From: Modestobacter versicolor
Lineage (GTDB): Bacteria > Actinomycetota > Actinomycetes > Mycobacteriales > Geodermatophilaceae
DNA length: 64,000 nucleotides
Direction of reading: 5' to 3'
NCBI RefSeq assembly: GCF_014195485.1
Contig: NZ_JACIBU010000001.1
Span: 4,030,001 to 4,094,000 of the forward strand
Both the position numbers and the translations under genes were made by a program. This document shows positions 47,601-54,994 of this stretch, piece by piece; within the stretch, counting starts at the first letter, position 1, and each line of letters starts with the position of its first letter. The notes under the pieces were generated by a model. The model saw nothing but the letters and a program-made list of their open reading frames with translations, was not told the origin of the DNA and did no database searches.

Positions 47601-47789
47601 AGCCTGCTGTCGAAGCGGACGGCGGACGACCTCGCCGACCAGCTCGAGCGGCTCTGCCGGGACAAGGAGCTGCGCGAGCGGCTCTCGACCCGGGGCCTGC
47701 AGGACATCGCGGCGCGGCACGGTGACTGGGACAAGGCCCTGACCGACATCTACGGCTACCTGTGCGACCCGGAGGGGCGAGGGGCCTGA
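44631..47789 (+). CDS. large multidomain glycosyltransferase (GT2 + GT2 + WsaF-like)
   Basis: The 1052-residue product has an acidic low-complexity N terminus and a degenerate GT2-like domain (VSVQVIVLPGAGDAEATVASLREQSW ... VVVLEAGDRLRSDCLYQVA, residues about 140-330). A complete GT2 domain follows (WPSVSVIIPTRHNRTMLSTCLPSLE, VIVDNGG, LNDDTEVLDPEWLKEIVGW, about 365-610). A C-terminal GT-B domain of the WsaF/rhamnosyltransferase type (VNWFIPDIDSPFYGGINSALRIADELA, IQDFEPMFYPAS, KHPSYLPLELMACGVPVVAF, from about residue 700) completes it. Such fusions build repeating surface glycans, often rhamnans. GTG 44631 is chosen because AGGAG (44617-44621) precedes it. Confidence 0.88.
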   Translation: MTSPTEGSPETTDPASPGAGAGAEPEVASGDVSDAVAIGEARGPAGVVVDGDAPPPRLRRRVREAVRGRLPEGSKQRALAKAGLSTYREVLNTASTIRSLWAIPGVAEPSAPSYRSWLREHEVTDEQSEAQREYSRKAAHPVSVQVIVLPGAGDAEATVASLREQSWQHWTAVVCDPTVTSTVEPNVSGQVVQAGGIAVEAANTHVTHGGADLVVVLEAGDRLRSDCLYQVAAAAHRDPLVDVITWDDDVYAGDKHSDPLFRPSWSPELLLGAFYTGRSFAVRQARFLAAGGLRAEAGAAQHWDLLLRADCEPERVTRVTRVLSSVPARTPVPDADAVRVVQQHLDRKGVAAEARPAGEGRVRVYWTPQEWPSVSVIIPTRHNRTMLSTCLPSLERTDYPSFEVVIVDNGGQNADNEQWYATRGLGFPLEVLWWHEQPFNYSAVNNAAVRTATGDVLVFLNDDTEVLDPEWLKEIVGWAMQPQIGVAGLQLTGPDGMIQHAGVILGMGGFADHVFEGMRPGSDSLYGPTDWYRNVLAVTGACCAVRREVFDRVGGFDERFILCGSDVALGLDMVLDGLRNICSPFAGIRHLESATRGTTVPTEDFFASYWRYNTWLFGGDPYWSPSLSLGSREPELRGRYEPSPQQRLAGPLGRDFTAFRQTNNAAESRMLADMCRALPSDVAAVDALHAQNAEPFQVRTVNWFIPDIDSPFYGGINSALRIADELARNHGVENRFVVWGSPPDHFVRSALAAAFPSLADSQIVFFDGSKADLAKVPEADVGIATLWVTAYALAHAPGMKRKFYLIQDFEPMFYPASTLYALAEETYKLGLYGLCNTDNLRQIYADDYAGKGMSFAPAVDGSVFHARWRHQRTPGSPVTVFVYARPGHWRNCWEMASLALEELKRRLGDGVRIVTAGAWAAGQGADEDIQPLGLLPYRATGELYRNSDVGLALTVSKHPSYLPLELMACGVPVVAFDNPWGHWILEHEENSLLSKRTADDLADQLERLCRDKELRERLSTRGLQDIAARHGDWDKALTDIYGYLCDPEGRGA

Positions 47790-47791
47790 GC

Positions 47792-49183
47792 ATGCCCGCA
47801 CCGGCGGGGCCGGGTGTGCTCCTCGTCACCGCGGAGAGCCTGGGAGTGCGGATGGCCGGACCGGCCATCCGCACCCTCGAGCTGGCCCGGGCCCTCGCCC
47901 GAGATGAGCGGGTCGGCCCGGTCTCAGTTGCCTCGCTGGGCGCCGTCGAGCTGACCGACGACGCCGTCCGGCTCGTCCCGGTGTCGGGAGCCGGCACACT
48001 CGCCGGGCTGCTGGACGGTGTGAGCGTCGTCGTGGTGCAGGGCGACGTGCTCGGGCTGCGCCCGGAGCTCGTCTCGTCGGCGCTGCCGATCGTGGTGGAC
48101 GCCTACGACCCGTTCCACCTGGAGCAGCTGGAGCAAACGCGCGGGCTGCCGGAGGAGACCCGCCGGGCGGTCGTCCGTGACTGCATCACCTCGCTGAACC
48201 TGCAGCTGTCCCGGGCCGACCTCGTGCTCTGTGCCTCGCGCCGGCAGCGTGCCCTCTGGCTGGGGCACCTGGCCGCCCTGGGCCGGCTGAACCCGGTGAC
48301 CTACGACGCGGCGGCCGACCTCTCCGGGCTGGTCGCCGTCGTCCCGTTCGGCACGTCGGCGCTGCCGCCGGCGCCCGGTGACCGCACGCTGCTCACGGCG
48401 GCGTTCCCGCAGGTGACCGCCGACGACGTGGTGGCCGTCTGGGGTGGCGGCATCTACGAGTGGCTCGACCCGGTCACCCTGGTGCGCGCCGTGGCCGACG
48501 CGGCCGCCCAGGCCCCCCGGCTCAAGCTGGTCTTCCTCGGCACGAAGCATCCGGTGCCCGGTATCGACAGCACGGCGGCGGACGCCCGTCGGGTCGCCGC
48601 GGAGCTGGGTGTGCTCGACGAGACGGTGTTCTTCGCCGAGGGCTGGGTGCCCTATGCCGAGCGGGACCGGTGGCTCGGCGCCGCGGACCTCGCCGTGACC
48701 ACGCACTGGGACCACCTGGAGACGGAGTTTGCCTTCCGCACCCGCGTGCTCGACGCCCTGTGGTGCGGCCTGCCGGTGGTCAGCACGACGGGTGACGAGC
48801 TCGCCGACGTCCTCGACCGGGCCGGCGCGGGGCTTGTGGTGCCCCCGGGCGACGTCCCGGCGCTGCGGGACGCGCTGGTGCGGCTGGCGACCGACGACGC
48901 GCTCCGGGCCGAGGTCGCCGGTGCGGCGAGCCGGTTGGCCGAGCGCTTCACCTGGGACCGCGTGAGTGCGCCGCTCGCGGACTTCTGCGCCGCACCACGG
49001 CGCGCGCCGGACCTCGACCTGGATCCGGTCGCCCGGGTCCAGCTGGGATTGCGGCAGCCCGGCACCGCCGTCGGTTCGCCGTGGCAGCGCGTGCAGGCCG
49101 CTCTGCGTGAGGGTGGTCCGGCGCTGCTCACCCGTCGGTTGCGCAGCCGGTTGCCCTTCGGACTGGGCGGAGGCGCCCTCTAG
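47792..49183 (+). CDS. GT4-type glycosyltransferase
   Basis: The 463-residue product has GVLLVTAESLGVRMAGPAIRTLELARALA at the N terminus and a donor domain with VWGGGIYEWLDPVTLVRAV, VFLGTKHPVPG, FFAEGWVPYAERDRWLGAADLAVTTHWDHLETEFAFRTRVLDALWCGLPVVST. This is a GT-B enzyme common in actinobacterial surface glycan clusters; the sugar is unknown. The ATG is 2 nt after the stop of the large glycosyltransferase gene, so the two form an operon. Its last codons form one arm of a 15-bp terminator stem. Confidence 0.87.
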   Translation: MPAPAGPGVLLVTAESLGVRMAGPAIRTLELARALARDERVGPVSVASLGAVELTDDAVRLVPVSGAGTLAGLLDGVSVVVVQGDVLGLRPELVSSALPIVVDAYDPFHLEQLEQTRGLPEETRRAVVRDCITSLNLQLSRADLVLCASRRQRALWLGHLAALGRLNPVTYDAAADLSGLVAVVPFGTSALPPAPGDRTLLTAAFPQVTADDVVAVWGGGIYEWLDPVTLVRAVADAAAQAPRLKLVFLGTKHPVPGIDSTAADARRVAAELGVLDETVFFAEGWVPYAERDRWLGAADLAVTTHWDHLETEFAFRTRVLDALWCGLPVVSTTGDELADVLDRAGAGLVVPPGDVPALRDALVRLATDDALRAEVAGAASRLAERFTWDRVSAPLADFCAAPRRAPDLDLDPVARVQLGLRQPGTAVGSPWQRVQAALREGGPALLTRRLRSRLPFGLGGGAL

Positions 49184-49209
49184 CGAGGCGTGGGGCCTCC
49201 GCCCAGTCC
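49160..49209. terminator. 15-bp stem bidirectional terminator overlapping a CDS end
   Basis: GGACTGGGCGGAGGC (49160-49174) pairs perfectly with GCCTCCGCCCAGTCC (49195-49209). The 5' arm lies inside the last codons and the region is between convergent genes, so it can serve both strands. Confidence 0.75.
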
Positions 49210-49218
49210 CGCTGAGGA

Positions 49219-50424
49219 TCAGTCCGTGGAGCCCCGTCGGAGGCCGGTGAGCCGGGTGGCAGCCACCCGGCGGAGGTCACGGACCACCTGGGCGGCGTCC
49301 GGGACGACCTCGCGTGCTGCCTCGGCCTCGGCCTCGACCTCGGCCCGGAGCTCGCGGAGCTCGGTCTCCAGCCGGGCCTTCTCCGCCTCGAAGGTCTTGC
49401 GCTCCTCCGCCTGCTCGACCCGCAGCTGGTCGCGCTGGGCCACAGCGGCGTCGCGCCGGGCGGTGAGCTCGGTGAGGTGCTGGGCGGAGAAGCGGGGAAG
49501 GAGCAGGAACTCGGCGTGGCCGACCTGCTCGGCGAAGGGGGCGAACCGCTGCTTCTTCTTCACGACCACGATCGAGTCGTAGAACGCCAGGCTCGCGACC
49601 ATGTCGGTCCAGACCCGGTCGATGGGACCGGGGCGGTGGTAGCCGTTGACGTCGTCGACCTTGGTCTTGCACCACTCGATGAAGGTGCCCGGCCGACCGG
49701 TACCGCCCTGGTAGGCCTCCCAGTAGGAGGTGTGGCAGTCCTCGGTCAGCAGGATGCCGCCGTCGGCCAACAGAGGGAACATCGTCTCTGCCGTGACGAT
49801 CTGCTGTTGCATCTCGTGGCCGCCGTCGTCGATGACGATGTCGAAGGGGCCGTACTTCTCCGAGAGGGAGCGCAGGAACTCGGGGTCGGTCTGGTCACCG
49901 ATCTCCACGACGTGGTCCGGGGAGGAGACCTCCCGGGCCCGCTCGTCGATGTCGACGCCGACGATCGTCGCCTGCGGGCCGAAGTACCAGCGCCACATGT
50001 CCAGCGAGCCGCCCCGGTAGACGCCGATCTCCAGGATCCGCACCTCCCGGCCACGGAACCGCTCGAAGTGCTCGGAGTAGACCGGGAAGTAGTGGATCCA
50101 CTTGTCCAGCACCCGGCCGGTGCGCTTCGTGGAGAAGAACCCGAACAGCGGGTCGCCCTGGACGTCGGGGAGCCCGTCGCCGAGGTAGAACGCGGCCCGG
50201 TAGCACTCGTTGGAGAGGTAGTCGATCTCCCCGGCGTCCCGGATGGCGTCGCCGAGGGCGCGGGCCATGCCGGCTGCGGTGTCGGCGGTGTCGAGAGCCG
50301 TACGGATCAACGTGCGGTCCGCGTCGTCGAGGGCGTCGCTGTCGGTGATGGCACGCTCGACGTCGTCGTGAGACTTCTCGGCGAGGGCCAGCAGGATCGC
50401 CTTCAGCGTTCCTTCGTTGATCAT
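49219..50424 (-). CDS. SAM-dependent methyltransferase with C-terminal coiled coil
   Basis: The 401-residue product has a helical N-terminal region (1-70) and a class I methyltransferase domain at about 105-295 (VRILEIGVYRGGSLDMWRWYFGP, VGVDID, IVIDDGGHEMQQQ, LTEDCHTSYW). D199-D200 and H203 are placed like the metal site of MycE-type sugar O-methyltransferases. A heptad-like coiled coil spans about 313-372 and is followed by a basic tail. It lies directly downstream of wzm-wzt, which suggests that it methylates the exported glycan, possibly as a chain terminator. The ATG is at 50424. Confidence 0.85.
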   Translation of the reverse strand: MINEGTLKAILLALAEKSHDDVERAITDSDALDDADRTLIRTALDTADTAAGMARALGDAIRDAGEIDYLSNECYRAAFYLGDGLPDVQGDPLFGFFSTKRTGRVLDKWIHYFPVYSEHFERFRGREVRILEIGVYRGGSLDMWRWYFGPQATIVGVDIDERAREVSSPDHVVEIGDQTDPEFLRSLSEKYGPFDIVIDDGGHEMQQQIVTAETMFPLLADGGILLTEDCHTSYWEAYQGGTGRPGTFIEWCKTKVDDVNGYHRPGPIDRVWTDMVASLAFYDSIVVVKKKQRFAPFAEQVGHAEFLLLPRFSAQHLTELTARRDAAVAQRDQLRVEQAEERKTFEAEKARLETELRELRAEVEAEAEAAREVVPDAAQVVRDLRRVAATRLTGLRRGSTD

Positions 50425-50449
50425 CCGTGCTCCAAGTCGTCGGGGTGGG

Positions 50450-51775
50450 TCACTGCTCGATCGCCGGCGCGGCAGCGGTGTGCTGCCTCCACCGCCCGGG
50501 CATGCGGACCAGCCCTGGCTCTGTCACGACGTCCTCCGCGCGCACCTTGAGCACGAACGCGCGGTCGATGTAGTCGTACATGTGTCCCTTGTCCACGGCA
50601 GCGACGCTGAGCAGGAACTCACCGGGCTGCAGCGGGAGCGAGTCGACGGTGTAGTCGACGGCCCCGGTTCCTGCGGGGACCACGAAGGTGTCCGGCCCGT
50701 AGCCGGAGTTCGGACCGGCGGCCTGGACCCCGGACTCGTGTACGAACGCCAGCCCGAAGGTGACGTCGGGCAGGTCCTCGGTCGCCTGGTAGGAGATCCG
50801 GACGGTGCAGGGCCGGCCGGTGCTGAGGAACTTGCGCTCCACGCCGTCCTGGTCGAGGAACTGGATCCCGGTCACCCGGATCTCGCCGGAACCACGGCGC
50901 GGCGTTCGGCCCTCGAACTCGTCGTCGTCGGTGACGACGACGTCCGTCTGACCGGTCGCAGCGGCCTCGGCGTCGTCCGCTGCGGCCTCGCGCTCGTTGA
51001 CCGCGGAGAGGTAGTCGTCGACGACCTCGCGCGCCGGACCGACCCGCTTCAGCGTGCCACCGTCCAGCCACGCTGCCTCGTCGCACAGGTCGGCGACCAG
51101 GGCCAGCGAGTGGGTGACCAGCACGATCGTGACGCCCTTGCGGCGCAACTCGTAGAGGTGGTCGAAGCAACGGCGCTGGAATGCCTCGTCGCCGACCGCG
51201 ATGACCTCGTCGATGATGAGGATCTCCGGCTCGAGGTTCACCGCGATGGCGAAGCCGAGTCGCACGTACATGCCGGATGAGTAGACCTTCACCGGGGTGT
51301 CGATGAACTCCTCGAGCCCGCTGAACGCGATGATCTCGTCCATCGCCGCGTCGATCTGCTTGCGGGTCATGCCGAGGATCGAGCCGTTGAGATAGATGTT
51401 GTCCCGGCCGGACATCTCCGGGTGGAAACCGGCACCGAGCTCCAGCATCGCGGACACGCGGCCGTGTGCGGTGATCGAGCCCGACGACGGGCGGTGGATG
51501 CCGGCCACCAGCTTCAGCAGCGTGGACTTGCCCGAACCGTTGTGACCGATCAGCCCGAAGGTGCGGCCGCGCGGGATGTCCAGCGTGACGCCCTTGAGTG
51601 CCCAGAAGTCCTCGCTTCGATTGCGCCGCTCGCGAGAGCTGAACATCTCCTTGACGTTGGTCTTCCGGTCGTTGTGCAACCGGAACTTCTTTGTGACGTC
51701 GCGGACGGAGATGGCCGCCTCGCGGGGGGCCTCCTCGGGGACGTCCTCGGTCTGCATCGGGGAGAAGACGCTCAC
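50450..51775 (-). CDS. wzt: ABC glycan exporter ATP-binding protein with C-terminal glycan-binding domain
   Basis: The 441-residue product has an ABC ATPase (Walker A GHNGSGKST at 77-85, signature YSSGMYVRLGFAIA, Walker B ILIIDE, H-loop VTHS). A beta-sandwich domain follows at about 300-425 (IRVTGIQFLDQDGVERKFLSTGRPCTVRISYQ, then TFGLAFVHESGVQAAGPNSGYGPDTF), as in Wzt proteins that recognise the modified end of the glycan chain. It energises export of lipid-linked polysaccharide through Wzm. The GTG start overlaps the wzm stop (GTGA); the methyltransferase gene follows 25 nt later. Confidence 0.93.
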   Translation of the reverse strand: MSVFSPMQTEDVPEEAPREAAISVRDVTKKFRLHNDRKTNVKEMFSSRERRNRSEDFWALKGVTLDIPRGRTFGLIGHNGSGKSTLLKLVAGIHRPSSGSITAHGRVSAMLELGAGFHPEMSGRDNIYLNGSILGMTRKQIDAAMDEIIAFSGLEEFIDTPVKVYSSGMYVRLGFAIAVNLEPEILIIDEVIAVGDEAFQRRCFDHLYELRRKGVTIVLVTHSLALVADLCDEAAWLDGGTLKRVGPAREVVDDYLSAVNEREAAADDAEAAATGQTDVVVTDDDEFEGRTPRRGSGEIRVTGIQFLDQDGVERKFLSTGRPCTVRISYQATEDLPDVTFGLAFVHESGVQAAGPNSGYGPDTFVVPAGTGAVDYTVDSLPLQPGEFLLSVAAVDKGHMYDYIDRAFVLKVRAEDVVTEPGLVRMPGRWRQHTAAAPAIEQ

Positions 51776-52584
51776 AGTTCCTCGCTCACGTCAGCGGCCT
51801 TTCGCTGGAAGAAGGTCCACCCGACGGCGAGCACCACCAGGCTCAGCACGGTCAGGTACGCCAATCGACCCCAACCCGGGAAGTCCAGGTGCCAGAGCAC
51901 GGCCCGGAACGACTCGACGAACGAGGTGATCGGGTTGTACTCGTAGATGCGCAGCCACGGGTGCGCCGCGTACAGGTCGGTGACCAGGGTGATCGGGTAG
52001 ATGATCGGCGACGCGTAGAACAGCAGCCCGAGCAGGACCGTCACGATGTACGCAACGTCCCTGAAGCGGGCGTTCACGATCGCCAGCAGCATGCCCAGGC
52101 CGAGCGCGAAGGCGCCCAGCAGCAGGAGCAGCACCGGGACCAGCAGGATCGTCCAGCTGATGTTCTGGACCACCAAATAGACCACGACCAGCAGGCCGAA
52201 CTCGATCGCCGTCTGGTTCAGCACGGCGAGCGCCGAGCCCATCACGGGGGCGAACGGCGGGAAGTGGATCTTCCGCAGCAGCGGCCCGGCGCCGACGAGC
52301 GCGCCCATGCCGCTGGTGGTGACGGCGTGGAAGAAGTTCCAGACCACCAGTGCGGTGAAGAGGTAGATCGGGAAGCTCTGGAGCGTCCCGTTCCCGGCGA
52401 CCGGTGTGGGGAAGCGCAGGATGAAGCCGAAGACGAGACTGTAGGTCGCCAACGTGGCCAATGGGTTGATCAACGACCAGGCAGAGCCGAGCAGACTGCC
52501 CTTGTACTTGCCCTTGATCTCGCGGTTGGCGAAGTTGCCGATCAGTCCGCGGTATTGCCATACTTCCCGCAGCGACTGCGTCAT
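51772..52584 (-). CDS. wzm: ABC glycan exporter permease
   Basis: The 270-residue product is an ABC-2 type permease with six membrane helices. The N-terminal amphipathic segment (NFANREIKGKYKGSLLGSAWSLINPL) and ASPIIYPI are typical of Wzm/TagG. It forms the channel for the lipid-linked surface glycan with Wzt. ATG 52584 is chosen (MTQSLREVWQYRGLIGNF); an in-frame start at 52725 would add 47 uncharacteristic residues. A TAGCGT element on the same strand at 52716-52721 probably drives the operon. Confidence 0.92.
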   Translation of the reverse strand: MTQSLREVWQYRGLIGNFANREIKGKYKGSLLGSAWSLINPLATLATYSLVFGFILRFPTPVAGNGTLQSFPIYLFTALVVWNFFHAVTTSGMGALVGAGPLLRKIHFPPFAPVMGSALAVLNQTAIEFGLLVVVYLVVQNISWTILLVPVLLLLLGAFALGLGMLLAIVNARFRDVAYIVTVLLGLLFYASPIIYPITLVTDLYAAHPWLRIYEYNPITSFVESFRAVLWHLDFPGWGRLAYLTVLSLVVLAVGWTFFQRKAADVSEEL

Positions 52585-52621
52585 TCCCCGGGTTCCACCT
52601 GTCTTCTGATCGAAGGCCGGC

Positions 52622-52708
52622 TCAATGAGTTCCCGGCTCGCATCTTCTGCCCTGGCGCACGTTGTCGGCGGGGCGTCCTGGGCAGGGCGTCCACGGCCTG
52701 GCTGCCAT
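52622..52708 (-). CDS. possible leaderless 28-residue upstream ORF before wzm
   Basis: An ATG at 52708 lies exactly 7 nt after the minus-strand hexamer TAGCGT (52716-52721), the same spacing as the leaderless genes here. It opens a 28-codon frame (MAARPWTPCPGRPADN...) ending 37 nt before the wzm start. It may be a translated leader peptide or just a coincidence. The peptide has no recognisable domain. Confidence 0.3.
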   Translation of the reverse strand: MAARPWTPCPGRPADNVRQGRRCEPGTH

Positions 52709-52715
52709 CGCCCAT

Positions 52716-52721
52716 ACGCTA
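52716..52721 (-). promoter_or_regulatory. -10 hexamer for the wzm-wzt-methyltransferase operon
   Basis: On the minus strand TAGCGT lies about 132 nt upstream of the wzm ATG and 7 nt before the ATG of a short upstream ORF. Confidence 0.45.
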
Positions 52722-52773
52722 GCACCGGAGCGGCGAGGTGCTCGGGCCGTGCCCGTCGTCCAGGCGGCAGCTG

Positions 52774-53772
52774 TCACGTCCGTCGCTCCGGACCCTCCCG
52801 TCGCGCCGGACCGCCGCCCGGGCCCACCGATCGCCCCGACGACCGCCGGCTGCGCACCGCGCGGGGCAGGTAGCGCACCACGTCGCGGGCGACGGCCAGG
52901 CGGAGCCCGGGCCGCAGGTTCCACGGGATGACCCCGTTGACCGGTGGGACAGGCCGCAGGGTGAGCGAAGCGGTCGTCACGGCAAAACGGAGCGCGGCCA
53001 GCAGGGCGACCCGGGCCGGGGCCCGGCGCATCAGCATCCAGAGCCGGTTTCGTTCGTTGTGGTAGGCGAAGGACCGGGAACGTTGGTCGACGGTGGCCGA
53101 GTGCTCGTGCACGACGACGGCGGTCGGCTGGAAGCGGATCGACCAGCCAGCGTCCGTCAACCGCCAGGAAAGCTCGGTGTCCTCGTAGTAGAGGAAGAAC
53201 TCGGTGGCGAATCCCCCGACCGCCCGCACGGCGTCGGTGCGCAGCAACGCCGCGCCGCCGCTGAACCCGAACACCTCCGTGGCCTCGGCCAGCGTGTCGG
53301 GCGACTCGCCGAGCCCCCGGTCGGCGCCGTACCAGGTGTCGAGCAGGACGACGCCGGCGTTGTTCACCTCCGGGGGCTCCCGGTCGGCGAGCAGCATCAG
53401 CGAGGTGATGGCCGCCGCTTCGGGATGGGCGTCGGCGGCCCGGACCAGTTCGGCGAGCCAGGCCGGGTCGGCCACCGCGTCGTTGTTCAGCAGCGCTACG
53501 AACTCGGTGCCGACGGTGTCGATGCCGCGCTGCACGCCGCCGGCGAAGCCCTCGTTGCGTGCGGTGGTCACCACCTCCACCTCCGGCCGGCCGGCCAGCA
53601 GCTCGGCGGTCCCGTCGGTCGAGGCGTTGTCGACGACGACCACCCGGTGCGCGAGCGTCTGCGCGCGGAGCGAGTCCAGGCAGGCGGGCAGCAGGTGCGC
53701 GCCCTCCCAGCTGACCACCACCACGGTCACGCGCACGGTGCTGTCCGGCGGAGCTCCTGGGTCGTCGGCCAT
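52774..53772 (-). CDS. GT2 glycosyltransferase (rhamnosyltransferase-like)
   Basis: The 332-residue product has VRVTVVVVSWEGAHLLPACLDSLRAQ, VVVDNASTDGT, RNEGFAGGVQRGI, ALLNNDAVADPAWL, and FLYYEDTELSWRLTDAGW with VVHEHSAT. These are the motifs of WbbL-like GT2 enzymes that add rhamnose or related sugars to lipid-linked glycans. A basic tail rich in Arg and Gly ends the protein. ATG 53772 is 45 nt from the divergent GT4 gene. TACCGT lies 8 nt before the ATG. Confidence 0.88.
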   Translation of the reverse strand: MADDPGAPPDSTVRVTVVVVSWEGAHLLPACLDSLRAQTLAHRVVVVDNASTDGTAELLAGRPEVEVVTTARNEGFAGGVQRGIDTVGTEFVALLNNDAVADPAWLAELVRAADAHPEAAAITSLMLLADREPPEVNNAGVVLLDTWYGADRGLGESPDTLAEATEVFGFSGGAALLRTDAVRAVGGFATEFFLYYEDTELSWRLTDAGWSIRFQPTAVVVHEHSATVDQRSRSFAYHNERNRLWMLMRRAPARVALLAALRFAVTTASLTLRPVPPVNGVIPWNLRPGLRLAVARDVVRYLPRAVRSRRSSGRSVGPGGGPARREGPERRT

Positions 53773-53805
53773 GCCCACAGACGGTAGTTCCCCGCACGAA
53801 CTCCG

Positions 53806-53811
53806 TACTCT
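53806..53811 (+). promoter_or_regulatory. -10 hexamer for leaderless GT4 gene
   Basis: TACTCT lies 6 nt before the GTG at 53818. Confidence 0.6.
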
Positions 53812-53817
53812 CGCCGG

Positions 53818-54924
53818 GTGGACATCGCGCTCGTCACCGAGCAGGCGCTCGCCCGGGTCCCAGGGGGCACGGGCAGGTACGCCACGGAGGTGGCCGGTGC
53901 CCTCGCGGCGACCGCGCCGGCGGGGGCCACGGTGACCGGCTGGACGGCGTGGCACCGGGACGTGGACGCCGCCCGGGTCCCCGGTGTCCACGGGCCGCGG
54001 CGGCTGCCGTTGCCCTCCCGACCGCTCGCCGCTGCCTGGGAGGCGGGGCTCCCGCCGCGCCCCTGGGGGGCCGACCTGGTGCATGCCACGACAGTGCTGA
54101 CCCCACGCCGCGGTCGCCGCACGCGACTGGTCGTGACGGTCCACGACGCGGTGCCGTGGACCCACCCGGAAACGCTCACCCCGCGGGGCGTGCGCTGGCA
54201 CCGGGCGCTCGCGACGCGCGCGGCGGCCGAGGCCGACGCGATCGTGGTCCCCACCGAGGCGGTCGCCCGCGAGCTGGCGAGGCACCTGTCGCTGCGGGCA
54301 CCCGTCTTCGTCGCGGGGGCGGGGGTGAGCGCACGCCTCGCGCGTCCGGCCGACTCTGAGGAGCGGCTGGCGCGGCTGGGACTGCCGGGCGGGCACCTCG
54401 TGTCGGTGGCTACCCTGGAACCGCGCAAGGGCCTGGACGTCCTGCTCCGGGCGCTCGCCGAGCAACCCGGCCGACTGCCGCCGCTGGCCGTCGTGGGCCG
54501 GACCGGCTGGGGCGGCGTCGAACCGGCCGACATGGCCCGTGGCTTCGGCCTCCCCGAGGGCAGTGTGCTGCCGCTGGGCGGGCTCTCGGACGAGGACCTG
54601 GCGGCCGTGCTCTCCGGGGCTGTGGCCGCCGTCGTGCCCAGCCGCGCCGAGGGCTTCGGGCTGCCGGTGGTCGAGGCGATGGCGGCCGGGGTGCCGGTGG
54701 TCACCTCCGCCGACCCGGCTCTCGTTGAGGTGGGCGGCGGTGCCACCCGGGTGACCCCGATCGGCGACCCCGCCGCCCTCGCTCGTGCGCTGGACGAGCT
54801 GGTGGCCGACCCCGCGGCGCTGGCTGCGATGCGCCGCGCGGGCCTGGCGAGGTCCGCAGAGTTCACCTGGAGCGCCGTCGCCGGCCGGCTGTGGGACGTC
54901 TACGCGGACCTGCTGCACCCCTGA
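53818..54924 (+). CDS. GT4-type glycosyltransferase
   Basis: The 368-residue product begins MDIALVTEQALARVPGGTGRYATEVAGALA, with VTVHDAVPWTHPETLTPRG, VATLEPRKGLDVLLRAL and AEGFGLPVVEAMAAGVPVVTS (EX7E-type motif). It is a retaining GT-B enzyme, paralogous to the genes at 43377 and 58371, presumably adding a hexose to the surface glycan. It starts at GTG 53818 and is probably leaderless. Confidence 0.88.
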   Translation: MDIALVTEQALARVPGGTGRYATEVAGALAATAPAGATVTGWTAWHRDVDAARVPGVHGPRRLPLPSRPLAAAWEAGLPPRPWGADLVHATTVLTPRRGRRTRLVVTVHDAVPWTHPETLTPRGVRWHRALATRAAAEADAIVVPTEAVARELARHLSLRAPVFVAGAGVSARLARPADSEERLARLGLPGGHLVSVATLEPRKGLDVLLRALAEQPGRLPPLAVVGRTGWGGVEPADMARGFGLPEGSVLPLGGLSDEDLAAVLSGAVAAVVPSRAEGFGLPVVEAMAAGVPVVTSADPALVEVGGGATRVTPIGDPAALARALDELVADPAALAAMRRAGLARSAEFTWSAVAGRLWDVYADLLHP

Positions 54925-54994
54925 TCCGCGGCGGGTGGGGCGGCTGTGGCGTAGCGAGTGCGACGGCTGGACATCTCCGTGCTCGTCTGTCGTC

